Assembly (NCBI GenBank): GCA_033032175.1
Contig: CM065328.1
Span: forward strand, 8,680,690 to 8,744,689
Length of the DNA stretch: 64,000 bases
Reading direction: 5' to 3'
DNA from: Saturnia japonica
Taxonomy: Eukaryota; Arthropoda; Insecta; Lepidoptera; Saturniidae
Made by a program: the position numbers and the translations under genes. The notes under the pieces were generated by a model. The model made no database searches, had not been told where the DNA came from, and saw only the letters and a program-made list of their open reading frames with translations. Positions 11,080 to 22,194 of the stretch are shown in pieces (the stretch's first letter is position 1; every line of letters begins with the position of its first letter).

Positions 11080-11590
11080 CTAGCTGTGCCCGCGGCTTCG
11101 CTCCAGTGGACTATAGAATGCCCGCGCGAATCTTGCTCCCTGCTTCAGGCTAATTTAAAAACAAAAATGCTTATTGTAAGTGTTCCTTAGAAGATAGACG
11201 TATACTCTCCCTGACTTTTGTATAGGTCTTTTTAATGCATACGATTATATAATACATTACTTTGCTATATCTCTTATGGTTTACTCAGCGTAAGCCATTT
11301 AAGCGCCCGAACTGATGCACCATGACCAGTTTTTTTATTTGTGCGGAACCTTAATTCATTTCTGAAACAAAAGTAGCCTAAGTTACTCCCTCTAAAAGCA
11401 GCTAACTACCAGTGAAAGTCCCGTCAAAATCGGTCCAACCGTTTCTGAGATTACCCGGAACAAACAGACAGACAAAAATTTTGAAAATGGGCTTTTTGTT
11501 ATCGGTATCGTATATACTTTCATATGCATTTAGTAAAAAGCAGTTATTTTGACATTACAAACAGACACTTCAATTTTATTAATTGTATAC
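11080..11590 (-). repeat. Interspersed repeat family B, minus strand
   Basis: Begins CTAGCTGTGCCCGCGGCTTC and ends with the complement of AAATTGAAGTGTCTGTTTGT. Shared internal blocks include GGTCCAACCGTTTCTGAGAT, GAACAAACAGACAGAC and ACTTTCATATGCATTTAGTA. Plus-oriented copies are at 35,405, 46,137, 46,980, 56,320 and 63,445. Very common type of lepidopteran repeat; the class is not resolved here. Confidence 0.7.
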
Positions 11591-12410
11591 ACTACGGTCT
11601 ACGAGTACTAGGCTATTGATATTAAATAGGTAACTAGTCAATGTTATTCTGAAGATAATAAACAAAACGCGGTCTCAATACATCCATAAGTCCGTTTTTC
11701 TTATAAATTGCACAATAAAATAGGTTTTACTGAATATGATATAGATTCTTTCAACTGTTTTCTTAAAATATATCCACTCATATTACATTATAATTGGTTG
11801 TAGTAGAGGCAGTTTAAGAGCAAAAAATTACTTAACTTTGACGTGTCATACCGCGGTATGAACGTGCAAAAAAATCTGTCGCCAAGCATCTATAGTAGAG
11901 GTGGGCGATTATGAATGATGATACCTATACCTAGCACCATCTTGGGCACCTGCCCCTTTTCTTGCATGTTTGTTCCACCTAGAGTCAAGATCTAAACGTG
12001 TCTATTAGCCGACTGTATATTTTTTAGACTGTGGTAGTACATTGCTCTCGATTCAGAGTTATGTAGGCACACGGTTGGATAATTGCATGGCCTGATTAAA
12101 TTTCTCAGTGTTATGCTTGTTTTGCTGACGCTACGTATTGTACACGTTAATTATAACAAGTTCGTTGACGCTGTTCACTTTTTAGAGCTAGATAGTTACG
12201 AAATTTCTTAAGAACCAACCAATAGTTTTTCTTATTAACAAATTATATTGAACTATCGACCAATCGTGACGTCATACGCTTTAATATAAAACTTAGTCAC
12301 AATACAAATATAGCTTACAACTATAAACATAGTTTCTAGTAGTGAAAGAATTTGTAGATTCGGATGATTGGTTCCAGAAATTACTTCCTACAAACATATT
12401 CACAAATTAC
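11591..12410. other. No gene recognised; contains a MITE P fragment
   Basis: 11,891-11,925 (AGAGGTGGGCGATTATGAAT) is one end of MITE family P. The rest is AT-rich with no coding signal. Confidence 0.45.
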
Positions 12411-13389
12411 TAGCGGTCGCTCAATGGTTGAAATTCGACCAGCGACGTTTTGATTAAACAATGAATATTAAATCATTTGATGTCACTTTTAACGGTGTGT
12501 CAATGTCAATATTTTAGGGCGTCTAAGGCCCTGGCCATACGCACCGTCTTGTCTGCGAACATCCTGTACGAACAGGTTTGCGCAAGTCAGAGCGTGCGTG
12601 TGGACAATAAGCCGCTAAAGGGCTCCATTGACTAACAGTTAGCCGACAGTCTTTCGTCTTATCGATCAGCCTTCTAGCCACTCATTAAGCGATTCTTGCG
12701 TACCGGCAATGGTCGAATATCGGCTTTATCAACTGTCCATGTCCACGCACTAGCGGGCGGCTGTCGGAAGGTTATAGTCGGCAATTGGCAGTTCATCACT
12801 GCTGCAAATCTTCAGATCACACAGTGCACGTGTGTGTGATTTGGCATTGAGGTTACAGACTGTCCAGCCGATACCTGTCGACTGAGACTTGTGTCGCCAA
12901 GGGCCACACACTTGCAGTTCACTTAAGCCGTCAGTCCAAAACCTTAAGAGAAAATATAAGTCTATCTAATATCTACCGGCCAACTGTTAGTAAAAGAGAC
13001 TCTTAACTCGCGCAGGTGGCTTGTGCAATTGTTGACATGCTGAAGATGGGACTACGCAGTTTTAGTTTGTTGTTTGCCTGCAAGTTTACTTGAGCGTATC
13101 TCTCAGAACACTATGTTTGGTGGTTTGCACGAGATTACCAGCACGTGTAGCCGCAGTACTGTCTGTCTTTTTTGTACAGTTAGACTGCGCAGGCAAGAAG
13201 CGAAGGCCTAAGTTCTATGACAGTGGTCAGGGTAGTTTTCGCAGTATTATTTAGTTTATTTTAATGTATTTTAGCTATTTCCACTCCTCCATATAAACTT
13301 TAATCATGCCAAATCCCATATTCTTTCGTGTGCGCAATATGTTTAAAAAGAAGTCCGAAGTTTTCTTCTCACGTATTAATATTAGATCC
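12411..13389 (+). repeat. Interspersed repeat family A, interrupted
   Basis: The left part (12,411-12,526) has ACTAGCGGTCGC, GAAATTCGACCAGCGAC and ATGTCAATATTTTAGGG. The right part (about 13,250-13,389) has CACTCCTCCATATAAACTTT, AATCATGCCAAATC and TCTCACGTATTAATATTAG. In other copies these are continuous (37,310-37,680), so roughly 700 bases have been inserted, part of it the MITE at 12,527-12,905. The origin of 12,906-13,250 is unknown. Confidence 0.65.
12527..12905. mobile_element. MITE with GGCCCTTGG-type inverted ends
   Basis: The left end GGCCCTGGCCATACGCACC resembles the complement of the right end (GGCCCTTGGCGACACAAG). GC-rich interior with no ORF, about 380 bp, embedded in repeat A. 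No certain target duplication was identified. Confidence 0.55.
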
Positions 13390-14125
13390 TTACATATGAA
13401 ATTGGAGTTTTGTTGAACTGGCTACTTTGATCTCAAATATTTGGCGTTTGGTTAGGAATTCAAATTTAGGCTTGTGTATTTTGTTTAGAATTCAGTGATT
13501 CATTTGTTTTCGCACCATTTGATTTTTCTTTGACATCATTATTTTCACAAAATGGAATCCTTAAAATATCGTGTTATTTAAGAATATGAGTTTCACCGTG
13601 GCATCAGCGCTGCAGAAACACCTCGAAGGATTAATGATGTGTATGGGGAAGCTACTATAAAAAAAAGCACGGTACGTTTTTAGTTCGAACGTTTTCGTTC
13701 TGGAAATTTTAACCTACGAAATAAACCCCGAAGGTATATACTTCAAAATCAAAATCAAAAAAATCTTTATTCGATTAAGACCCTAAGAAGGCACTTATGA
13801 ACGTCAAAACACTACTGTCAGTTCAGAAAATATCCCAGTCATCGAGAAGAACCGGTAAGAACTAGTCAATGTTTGGTTGACCAGTACTGGTGTCATACAC
13901 TACAGCTTCCTAAAATCTGGTCAGACGATAACGGCAGATCTGTATTGTTAACAATTACAAACTATGATGGAGAAACTAGCTGTTAAACAACCGAGACTGG
14001 TCAATCTCTCTAGCCCACTGCTGCTTCAGGACAACGCTAGACCCCATACTTCACGACAGACGGAAGCTAAATTAGAGGAACTGCGGTTGGAATCTCTCCG
14101 ATACCCACCGTACTCCTCGGACCTT
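13390..14125 (+). pseudogene. Mariner element with dead transposase
   Basis: A TTACATATGAAATTGGAGTT end (13,390) looks like a mariner terminal repeat. The reading frame starts at ATG 13,552 (MESLKYRVI then TAA), continues YEFHRGISAAETPRRINDV, STVRF and FERFRSGNF, then resumes after an insertion as GVIHYSFLKSGQTITADLY and, at 13,964-14,125, LLLQDNARPHTSRQ (second catalytic Asp) and RYPPYSSDLAST (just before the third). Breaks: stops at 13,579-13,581 and 13,680-13,682, a stop at about 13,948, an internal insertion and an abrupt 3' end where LINE sequence takes over. The central catalytic block with the first Asp is absent. Confidence 0.85.
13744..13865 (+). mobile_element. Short retroelement tail inserted in the mariner
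   Basis: AAATCTTTATTCGATTAAGA, CTAAGAAGGCACTTATGAAC and GAGAAGAACCGGTAAGAACT form a block that recurs in diverged form at 57,020-57,110. It replaces the middle of the mariner transposase. This style of sequence is a common LINE or SINE 3' tail in Lepidoptera. Confidence 0.55.
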
Positions 14126-14420
14126 GCTTCAACAGAAAATAACTTAAGCACACGCGTAGCTGGGCTCCGGAGTCATAGCTTTACGGTAACCTCCATCTCG
14201 CTACGAACAAAAAAGTTTTCATCGTCACCTTTGCCGTACTGTGTTGCTGTGGAACCAGTCAGTGTGTTCCCTCCTTCCTACAGCATAAGAGTCCTTCAAA
14301 CATAACGTGAAGACACATTTGAGCAAGCCGTCATTACAGCGACGACGGCGATGGATTGTAGAACCTACTGTGGTCACCTTCAGATACGGTGCTCTAGTAC
14401 GATAGTCTATATATTATTTA
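14126..14420 (+). pseudogene. LINE ORF2 C-terminal end, fragment
   Basis: Contains coding relics SSPLPYCVAVEPV then VFPPSYSIRVLQT, matching the fragment at 58,285-58,575 (LPYCADVE, PPYYVLR). This is the last stretch of a jockey/CR1-like ORF2 plus 3' UTR. It abuts the truncated mariner directly. Confidence 0.6.
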
Positions 14421-14480
14421 CGAAATGAAGACAAATTGCTTTAGAATTCACTGGATAGTTTTCATATGATGAACCAATAA

Positions 14481-14765
14481 ACAATGATGGCTCAGTTGGT
14501 AGCGTGTACGGACTCCGCGTCGATCGGCGTATGTTCGTATTCCTGCAATGAGCCCGAGCTTTCGGTAAAGGACAACATCGTGATGAAACCATATCATTGT
14601 GGTAGGGCTTTTTCTAATGCCTGCCTGGCTGGCTACCACCTTTGAGTTGAAGATGAACTGCGCTTGAGAGCCAGTCTTCCACTAGGCTTAGCGTGCTACC
14701 ATTATGAGTCACATCGTCACTTATGACTAGGTGAGATTGTGGCCACAACGCTAAACCTATAACGA
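14481..14765 (+). mobile_element. SINE family 1, near-complete copy
   Basis: The head has an A-box-like TGGCTCAGTTGGTAGCG and a B-box-like TGTTCGTATTCC (14,532-14,543). Next come CTTTCGGTAAAGGACAACAT, then GCGCTTGAGAGCCAGTCTTC, TTAGCGTGCTACCAT, then TGACTAGGTGAGATTGTGGC near the 3' end. Other copies: 62,085-62,360 (+), 8,600-8,850 (-), 41,570-41,765 (-), 45,385-45,530 (-). Pol III-type promoter; non-coding. Confidence 0.8.
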
Positions 14766-15896
14766 TAAAAATAGACATAAAAATATTATTTTACAGAGCA
14801 CAGACCAAAGAATTTTTTCCATTTATTTGTATTTTTATTAGGTCTCTTCGTTTTTTGAACTAACTCTTATAGCGAACTTATCAAATTTTAAATCTTACTG
14901 ATAGCTATCTCTTGTTAGCAAATTGCAAACGCTATTAAAAGTAAAAATACAATGTATATTTTATATTATGAAATGCATAAATAACCGTTATATCTGCCAA
15001 ACAATACTGTCATTACAAGATGTTTTAAATAAACAAAAACAACTAAGAAGCCAGAAGGGTTGGTCGCGGTCTCGGGTAAAGGCGAGATAACTTTGTAACA
15101 GACAAGAAGCGAAATTGTGAAAATTTATTCAAATGATTTAGAGGGTTAGAACGAACTACAAGAAATAATATAGATGGACTTGTGCGAACAAATCTTACAT
15201 TAATATACCGTAAATACCCTGACAGCTATCATGTTAGGTTAAAGATAGATAAACATTAATTTTAATATATTTCTCTGTTTCGAACATCGTGTGAAACATA
15301 AGCTTTAAAACGATTTTTGAATCATAAACTTAGGTGAAAAATAACGAACATAATAGCAATACCAGGAAAAAACCCCACGACATTAACCACTCAAGCACCT
15401 TGATAAGTAAGTCTACTTCATTTTGGAAAAAAAATGAAAATTGGAAACTCCAAAAACATAGAAAATCTAACCTTATGCACTCTCCTTAGGCGTCTCCTTT
15501 GAGTAGATTGACTCAATCGGTATTTTTTTTTGTAAAGATTTTATAGGCACAGGTACACCATATAATAATATATAAATAAAAAATAAAAAAAAAAATAAAA
15601 AAAATTCGTCATTGCGGTACAATAAAATATTTTTTATATGTTAAAATATATTATATTATTACGTAGAAATAAAACTATTAATATTTAATATACGAAATTA
15701 TTATTAAATATAAAAACACGACCCACAAATGTATAATATACCTACAAATGTATAAAGTACCGCACGCAATAAGAAAACTTGACGCGGCGCTGCACCCGCG
15801 GCATTTCAGCCCGATAGTACGTTCAAGGACATGCTGTATTATACATAATAATGAATTATATACATATCGTGTGACTATAACCTTTAGGTAATAACT
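14766..15896. other. AT-rich DNA, no gene recognised
   Basis: Nothing coding. 15,530-15,730 is extremely A/T-rich with A-runs broken by single T. Confidence 0.5.
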
Positions 15897-16160
15897 GCCT
15901 CGTTAGCCTAGTGGTCGTAAGCGCGACTGCTATGAGCGAGACCCTGGGTTCGAATCCCAGGTCGAGCAAAGTGTTATAGGGTTTTTCCTATGATAATCTT
16001 AGTAGCAGCTCGGAGTTTGGTTTCGTGCCCGATTAATGGCAATAGGCTCGCCCCCTATTACATGGGACCTAAAAAACATACTCGGCGAATTGTGGGTGTA
16101 CATTAGTACACCTCTGCCTAACCCTTCGGGAAATACAGGCGTTATGTTATGTTATGTACG
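15897..16160 (+). mobile_element. SINE family 2 (tRNA-derived), full copy
   Basis: A tRNA-like head runs 15,897-15,968: A box TTAGCCTAGTGGTCGT, T arm CTGGGTTCGAATCCCAG with a perfect stem, and acceptor ends TGCCTCG/CGAGCA that pair if one C is skipped. The body has GGTTTCGTGCCCGATTAATG and CCCCTATTACATGGGACCTA, and the tail GTACACCTCTGCCTAACCCT. It ends in a short GTTAT repeat (16,140-16,155). Minus copies: 18,655-18,738 and 19,838-20,047. A SINE rather than a working tRNA gene, because body and tail recur with it. Confidence 0.82.
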
Positions 16161-16540
16161 ACGAAGCGTCCGCGGAGGATGCTCGCCCTATAGTGTTTTA
16201 TATATACCTGCCTATAATGTGTACATATTTCCCGTATGAATACTGAAGTATATAAAGGCATTTCAAAAATAAATGACATGAAGTAAAAATGTATGATAAT
16301 TTATGAAATGTATTTTATATCATTTCTAAATAAATACAATAATTAAATCCAAATAAAACAAAAATAAAAGATTCAGTAAAAACTTCATTCATAGCGTCAT
16401 CTGTGTGGAGACGGATAATCAGTTATTAGTAATCAATTACGAAGTTATTAGAGGTATAGTAAGGTACTCGTACTCATTCATTCTAAGAGATGGCGCTTAA
16501 ATAAAACTATTTATTGTTCATCCTACAATATTACTCAAGC

Positions 16541-16632
16541 CTGGTGAAGCTTTGAAAGCCTCTATTGGCTCCAAGACCCAAAAACCTAAGAGTCTAGTTA
16601 ATTCGAAAAAAAAAAAAAAAAAAAAAAAAAAA
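16541..16632 (+). mobile_element. LINE 3' tail with 27-base poly(A)
   Basis: GCCTGGTGAAGCTTTGAAAG, then AAACCTAAGAGTCTAGTTAA, then A at 16,606-16,632. This is a diverged relative of the tail at 50,751-50,838. The long uninterrupted A run suggests a recent insertion. Confidence 0.65.
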
Positions 16633-18332
16633 CAATTTTATAATTATAGGTTATACTATACCTACTTCGACTAAATAAACGTACTGCTAAAAACTTGAAC
16701 TTTTGTATTTGTAATATACTGATTTATTATAATTAGTATATTAGAGACTATTTCTCAAGTTTTACCACATTTTAAATGTAATATTAGAATCAAATGAAAT
16801 AAAAGTCAAAAGGTACACAAAAAAGGTTTTATGTAGTTTACATACATAGCTTTTCAAATAACAAATATTTAAAAAAAATGATATGCAAATAAAATCAATA
16901 CCTGGTAATATTATAAATCTTGATACACATAGCTAAAATACAATAACACTATTTTTATGTTCTACACATAATTTTATAACCTATAATACAACTTTTACGT
17001 TTCGTCATTGCCTATTACGTAATGGGAAGATTGAAAACAAAGAACGCTGTAAAAAAATAGGTGGGGGTGCTTTTGCACACGGATGAATCATAACATGCGT
17101 TGCCAGACGTACGAGAAATCTCGTACTTTTAGGATATTTTGCAGTTCTGTAAACGAGCAAAAAAAAACTCGTACGCTTTTTTACGAGATTTCAACAATAG
17201 TGTCTGCCAGCGTCCCATATACAAATCAAAAATACTAATTATAAAACAATATATTATGTTCATGCACATGACTAGATTCATTGCCTCATCATCAAATGTA
17301 TCTTTATTCGTTGACTGGAGAATCCCCGCTAAGATGATTTTTTTATGATTATCCATAATGCACTAATGATGAAATATTGTTTTCTTATTTCTTTTGCACT
17401 AACTGAAACAGGTGTAAAAATGTATTTTTATGCAATGGTAGTAGAAGTTCTAGTACGTTTCAGAATTTTACTCTAATTATTCACAATAATACCCTAATTT
17501 AACCCTAATAATTTTACTAAAGGAGTAGCCAGATTTTAAAATTACCAAGAAAGCAAAGTGCGCATTATATTCATCAAGCTCTCTGGTTGCTGAAATCTCA
17601 AATCGCATGCTAAATAAATCAAAAATTAGAGAAACAAATCTGTTTCGTTTTCATCGGGTCTACAACTCCAAAAGTTGACTACATTTGGTTTCAAGACAGG
17701 CATAATTAGAAAAAGTGCGCGTGCATATTTTCAGCAAAATCCATTTAATAAAAACAGATATTAGAAATTGTCTTATTACAGACTAGCTGTGCCCGCGGCT
17801 TTGCTTTGCTTTCTTATAAAAATCGTACTTTCTCAAAATCTATCCGGTCACTCATTTTATAAGCTAAGAAAAGATCGAAAAAAAATATAAATTTCGAACC
17901 ATAAGGAAATGTGTTCCAAATTGATAACTAAAAAACAGTTAAAAAAACTGTACAATAAAAATATAAATGATTTTAATAGCCCTGACATTAACAAAATACT
18001 AATAAACATAACCATAATATTAATCATGATGAACTAATAGCAAGTACAAAATACATTTTTCAAATTCATAATTTTACGAGATTATGTGTTGAAAGTAAGA
18101 GATATTTGGTAAAAAATTCGCCATCTGGCAACCCTGCTTATGTTAGAGCAAGAGAAAAAATATCGCGTCGTCGCATAACTCAACGCCGCGCGACGCGCCG
18201 TCGCTGCACTTGACGCCACTTGATAGCACAGGTGTTTAGTTTACATGCGACATATAGAAAAAATAATACTTATCTACTTCATATTATGTTTGTGGCAAAA
18301 CTCTTTTTTTGTCGTAGTAATAATATCTGTTA
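16633..18332. other. No gene recognised; palindromes and repeat scraps
   Basis: GTACGAGA-AA-TCTCGTAC lies near 17,108-17,125 beside GTTGCCAG, and a matching CTGGCAAC lies near 18,125. 17,783-17,810 is a scrap of repeat B (ACTAGCTGTGCCCGCGGCTT). The two frames near 17,129-17,356 are opposite-strand shadows without family features. Confidence 0.45.
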
Positions 18333-18530
18333 GAGGTAGGCGATTATGAATGATGACTGAATTGAGATATGTGCTTATTATAAATGTACGATGGGAAGCT
18401 AAAAAAGAATCGCTCAGTCGTAAAGCTCTTTACAAGAACATATAAACCAATTTGCTAAAAAAAAAGGTCGTTCGGTCGTAATCCAATCCGATCCTTATTC
18501 TTCATTACTTATACCAATATTATAAAGAGG
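18333..18530 (+). repeat. MITE family P, partial copy
   Basis: Starts AGAGGTAGGCGATTATGAAT as in the complete copies at 22,268 and 52,414. It then shows the internal motif region (AAGCTAAAAAAGAATCGC, ACAAGAACATATAAACCAAT) found in reverse inside the 22,268 copy. The far end is missing. Confidence 0.55.
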
Positions 18531-18654
18531 AAAGATTTGATTTTTTGTTTGTAATGGATAAACTCAAATCTATTGGACTTAAAGCTACAGTATCAGCGAG
18601 TAATATAGGTTATATTATAATTTGAAAGATTAATTTATAAACATAACATACCAT

Positions 18655-18738
18655 CACGCCTGTATTCCCCGAAGGGTTAGGCAGAGGTGTACTAATTGTA
18701 CACCCACAATTTGCCGAGTATGTTTTTAGGTCCCTATA
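18655..18738 (-). mobile_element. SINE family 2, tail fragment, minus strand
   Basis: Complement of the 3' third of the copy at 15,897-16,160: CCCCGAAGGGTTAGGCAGAG, GGTGTACTAATTGTACACCC. Truncated before the tRNA-like head. Confidence 0.72.
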
Positions 18739-19837
18739 GTAGACTTCAAGTCTTCCTTTCGAATCGGCTTCAAAATAAAAAACAGTTTAATCTTCACGGC
18801 AGGGCAGCTGGAGACGAGGCAGAAACTTTTTCTTATGGAGGTTACGACATGTGGTTACAATATTGGTCAAATGTTGATAGTTTTACACAAAGTATAAAAA
18901 ATTGGCTATACAAACGGGTGTCTGTTGGTGAGGTTTGTCATATAAAATTAACACTGGTGGAACCGTGGGGTACAGCTAGTTACATTATATATAGCGACCA
19001 CTCAGACCGTTCTTCTTTGCTACAGTGCATATATGAATATAGTGTACAGGAGTTTCAGTGTGCTTTTGGGTTTCTGATTCTTCTCAAATTCATTCATACA
19101 AACAACACGCTAACTAACGTACTTGCAGATGTCTCGAATCCGGCATCAAATAATTATAGCACATTGTGCAACGAGAAAATCTTACTCTCCTCATTTCTAG
19201 AACAATTCAACATATTTACCTAATTCTTTTTTTACTCTAGTGTACTTTCGCCAGAAATTAGAAAAATTCTAAAGACTACACAGTGCACTAGTCTAATATT
19301 TGAGAATATAAATAGATAAAAAAGAAACATTGTTTGAAATGTAATACTTAGATACACATACACTAAACTTTACTAGAAAAACACAAAAACAAAACCATAA
19401 CACTGCTTTAGTAATATAATATCTAAATAATACAGGAAATATTATCTTTGGTCCTACAAAATAATAATAATACTTCTTAGAAATGGAAAAAGTAATCATA
19501 ACATACTAATTTTATGTAAAAATATAGTTTCTGTAATATAATTTGTAAAAAAGATTTAAAAAAAAAAATTAAAAAAAAAATAGCAACGTCCAGACATAAA
19601 TGCAACAACAACGTAGCTATTTTTATCCTAAAGGCGTTTAAGGTTAGTGCCACTGAATTTTTTACCGCCAAAAAAAAAAAACAGGCTAATATGAGTGATA
19701 TACTGTGTAATGTAAGGGCTACATTCCCATACATTTTTTACTGGCGCTTACGGCTGTTTGGAACTGAGTGAAGTTTTTCAAAAAGTGCGGTGCTTGAGTG
19801 GTTAAATAAACACACACGCAACATTCACGCAATATCA
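18739..19837. other. No gene recognised
   Basis: A 175-codon open frame covers 18,696-19,223, but its start lies inside the SINE tail. It has no recognisable domain, and its 18,960-18,981 portion (GTGGAACCGTGGGGTACAGC) looks like the end of a common repeat (compare 61,930-61,955). I treat it as non-coding. Confidence 0.45.
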
Positions 19838-20047
19838 TCAAGCTTGTATCCCCGAAGGGTTAGTCAGAGGTGTACTAATGTACACCCACAGTTCGCAGTG
19901 TATGATTTTAGGTCCTATGTCAAACTCAAACTCGCTCTACTGAGAATTTCATAGAACAACCAAATAACACTTTGCTCGACCTGGGAATCGAACCCGGAAC
20001 CTCGATCATAGCAGTCGCGCTTACTACCACTAGGCTAATGAGGCAGT
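19838..20047 (-). mobile_element. SINE family 2, minus strand
   Basis: Complement of the 15,897 copy. The tRNA-like head lies at about 19,970-20,047, where CTGGGAATCGAACCCGGAAC is the complement of the T arm, and the tail is at 19,850-19,900. Internally diverged but continuous. Confidence 0.78.
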
Positions 20048-20389
20048 TACTATTTATTGAATTATCAAAAATTTTCTAAATCATCCTTTTGGAGTAACCT
20101 GTGTATAAACAACTGTAGCGTACAGGTCATCCGCCGGGGTCACGGATTCTAACAATGGGTCAATGAAATTATAACGTAAAGAAATACTATTAGAATGTGT
20201 CACTTCATACTTCGGCAATGTAGAAAAGAGATAGAGACCTTTGTCAACAATGCGTTGCTACTCTGAGTAGGTTAAACTTGTTAGTAGCTTCATGAATGAA
20301 TCGATTGCATATAGTGATGCGATTTTGGTCACCTAATTTATTATTTACTTTGAAAATTTTATTATTTCATTTTACGAACTATTTTACTT

Positions 20390-20640
20390 TATTAACCGAT
20401 TTCAAAAAGGAGGAGTTTCTCTTTTCGAAAGTATTTTTAATTTTTACGGATTTTCAACCATAACTTATTTGTTTATGAACCGTTTTAGGTGATTATTTTT
20501 TCAATGGAAAGAGGATTACCTCAAGGGAGTCTCCATTTTAATTTTTATGGTATTGGCCCTTCGACTTCGAAGACACACTGGGGAACGCCAGAAAATCGTT
20601 GAAGTTGATTTTCGTTTTTGTTAAAAATCGTCTTGTTTAA
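20390..20640 (+). repeat. Interspersed repeat family G
   Basis: AACCGATTTCAAAAAGGAGG, GGATTTTCAACCATAACTTA, GGATTACCTCAAGGGAG, CTTCGACTTCGAAGACACAC and GTTAAAAATCGTCTTG, in the same order as 8,225-8,466. Confidence 0.68.
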
Positions 20641-21469
20641 TAAGTAAGTATATTATTTTCAACGTCCCGTGTAACAATTTTGAAACTACTTTTCCTATAC
20701 TAACATATGAAATTCTTTGTATTAGTTAAACCGATTTATAACATTTATTTTGATTCCAGAAGAATATATTTAAAAAAAATAACGCCTACCGAAGGATAGA
20801 GCGCCAGATGGTATTTTATAAAATTATTTTAAAGTGATTCATATTTGAAATATGAACGGCTATTTTAAATAAAACACTTAACAAATATATTATTTCGATT
20901 TTTTACGTTGGTCTTACAAACACAGGACAACATAAATTAACCTTCATTATTATTGACGTCTGTTGTGTTACATGCACGATCAATCGTTAATTCGCTACCT
21001 TAAAATAAAATACATTCTAAGCCTCATCTGCAATGTAAATTTATTTGACCGAGAGAATTATCAAATCCTTTGTATCAGAGCATCTTATTTATATTCATTA
21101 GTTTATTCAGATAATGAAACTTTGATTGGAGGGTTTCGGGAAACCAGTCGGAAGGATCCGACTTAAAGATATTATACCGTTAAGTTTATCAGTTCTGAAT
21201 ATTAATACTAAAATAATTAACTTATTAGCCTATATATAATATATAATTTATATGGGCCAGGATCGAGAGGCTTGGTATCATACCGTTGAGCCATGCCGAA
21301 ATAAAAAAAATCCATAGTTTTTAATTCCAAAAAATTTTCACACATGATATCAAAACAAATGAAAAAGTTAGAAAAGTTCAATTTTATCAAAGGGTTGTTA
21401 TTATCGCGATCACAAAAAATGTCACCCATTATTATATTTGTGTTTTCTTTTTTACAATTTATCTCAAAC
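20641..21469. other. No gene recognised
   Basis: AT-rich. The short frames at 20,963-21,166 and 21,217-21,429 carry no family features. Confidence 0.45.
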
Positions 21470-21590
21470 GCTGGAGAGGGAGGGGCACCACTATCAAGTT
21501 TCTGCCCAGGTTCGATCGTAGATCCGGGGCTTGGTAACCGCTTACTATCAAGTGGGCCGTATGCTTGTTTGCCATCTTAGTCGTAAAATT
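21470..21590 (+). repeat. LINE 3' end fragment
   Basis: GTAACCGCTTACTATCAAGT then GGGCCGTATGCTTGTTTGCC. A TACCATCAGGTG-style motif ends the LINE fragments at 58,285-58,575, so this is likely the same kind of 3' end. Confidence 0.5.
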
Positions 21591-21649
21591 ATTAAAAACA
21601 AAAAATGAATAGAACCTAATTATTTTTATACTAATTTTTTAAATGTTAT

Positions 21650-21800
21650 ATTGATGTAGTGTTTTGTCACAATCTCATCTGATTTTAAGTGATAATGTAC
21701 ATTAAGTTAAACACGATAAGCCTAGAACAGTATACGGAACTCACCTATAAGGTGCTTGGAAGCTGATTCAAAACTTGAGCTCAAGAGCTAATGCATCAGG
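21650..21800 (-). mobile_element. SINE family 1, degraded tail, minus strand
   Basis: TCACAATCTCATCTGATTTT, ACACGATAAGCCTAGAACAG and ACTTGAGCTCAAGAGC are the complement of the SINE 1 tail order. The head is absent. Confidence 0.55.
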
Positions 21801-22194
21801 GCGACATTCCTTCACTGATTTATATTAATATATATACATTAATATATCAGTAGTTCTGTTTGTCAATATAATGTTTTCCTAATTTCCCAATAGACTTCTA
21901 CTGTAAAAGACGCTAATCATGAACTAAACATATTTTTATCTGTCTGTTTATAAGATTTAACTAAAAAACGGCTCTACAGATTTTGATTAAATTTTATACA
22001 CGGGAAATGTATTGAATTCCTCAATTGATAGGTTATAACAATTGTCAATAATATGAGTAAAAATAAAACTATACCAGACAGAAATAATCTCCGCTAGTAC
22101 TAACTATAATAGTACTTCTGTAAATCTGTAAAATGTACAACGAATTTAAGTAATACAACCCAAAAAAAGAAACACAAGCTTTTTTATATATCTA

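Noticed and set aside
15897..15968. Possible functional tRNA gene
   Set aside because: The T arm is good, but the acceptor stem needs a skipped base and the same head is joined to a shared body and tail in other copies, so it is a SINE head.
18696..19223. 175-codon open frame
   Set aside because: It begins inside a SINE tail, overlaps a repeat-like end and has no recognisable domain or codon pattern.
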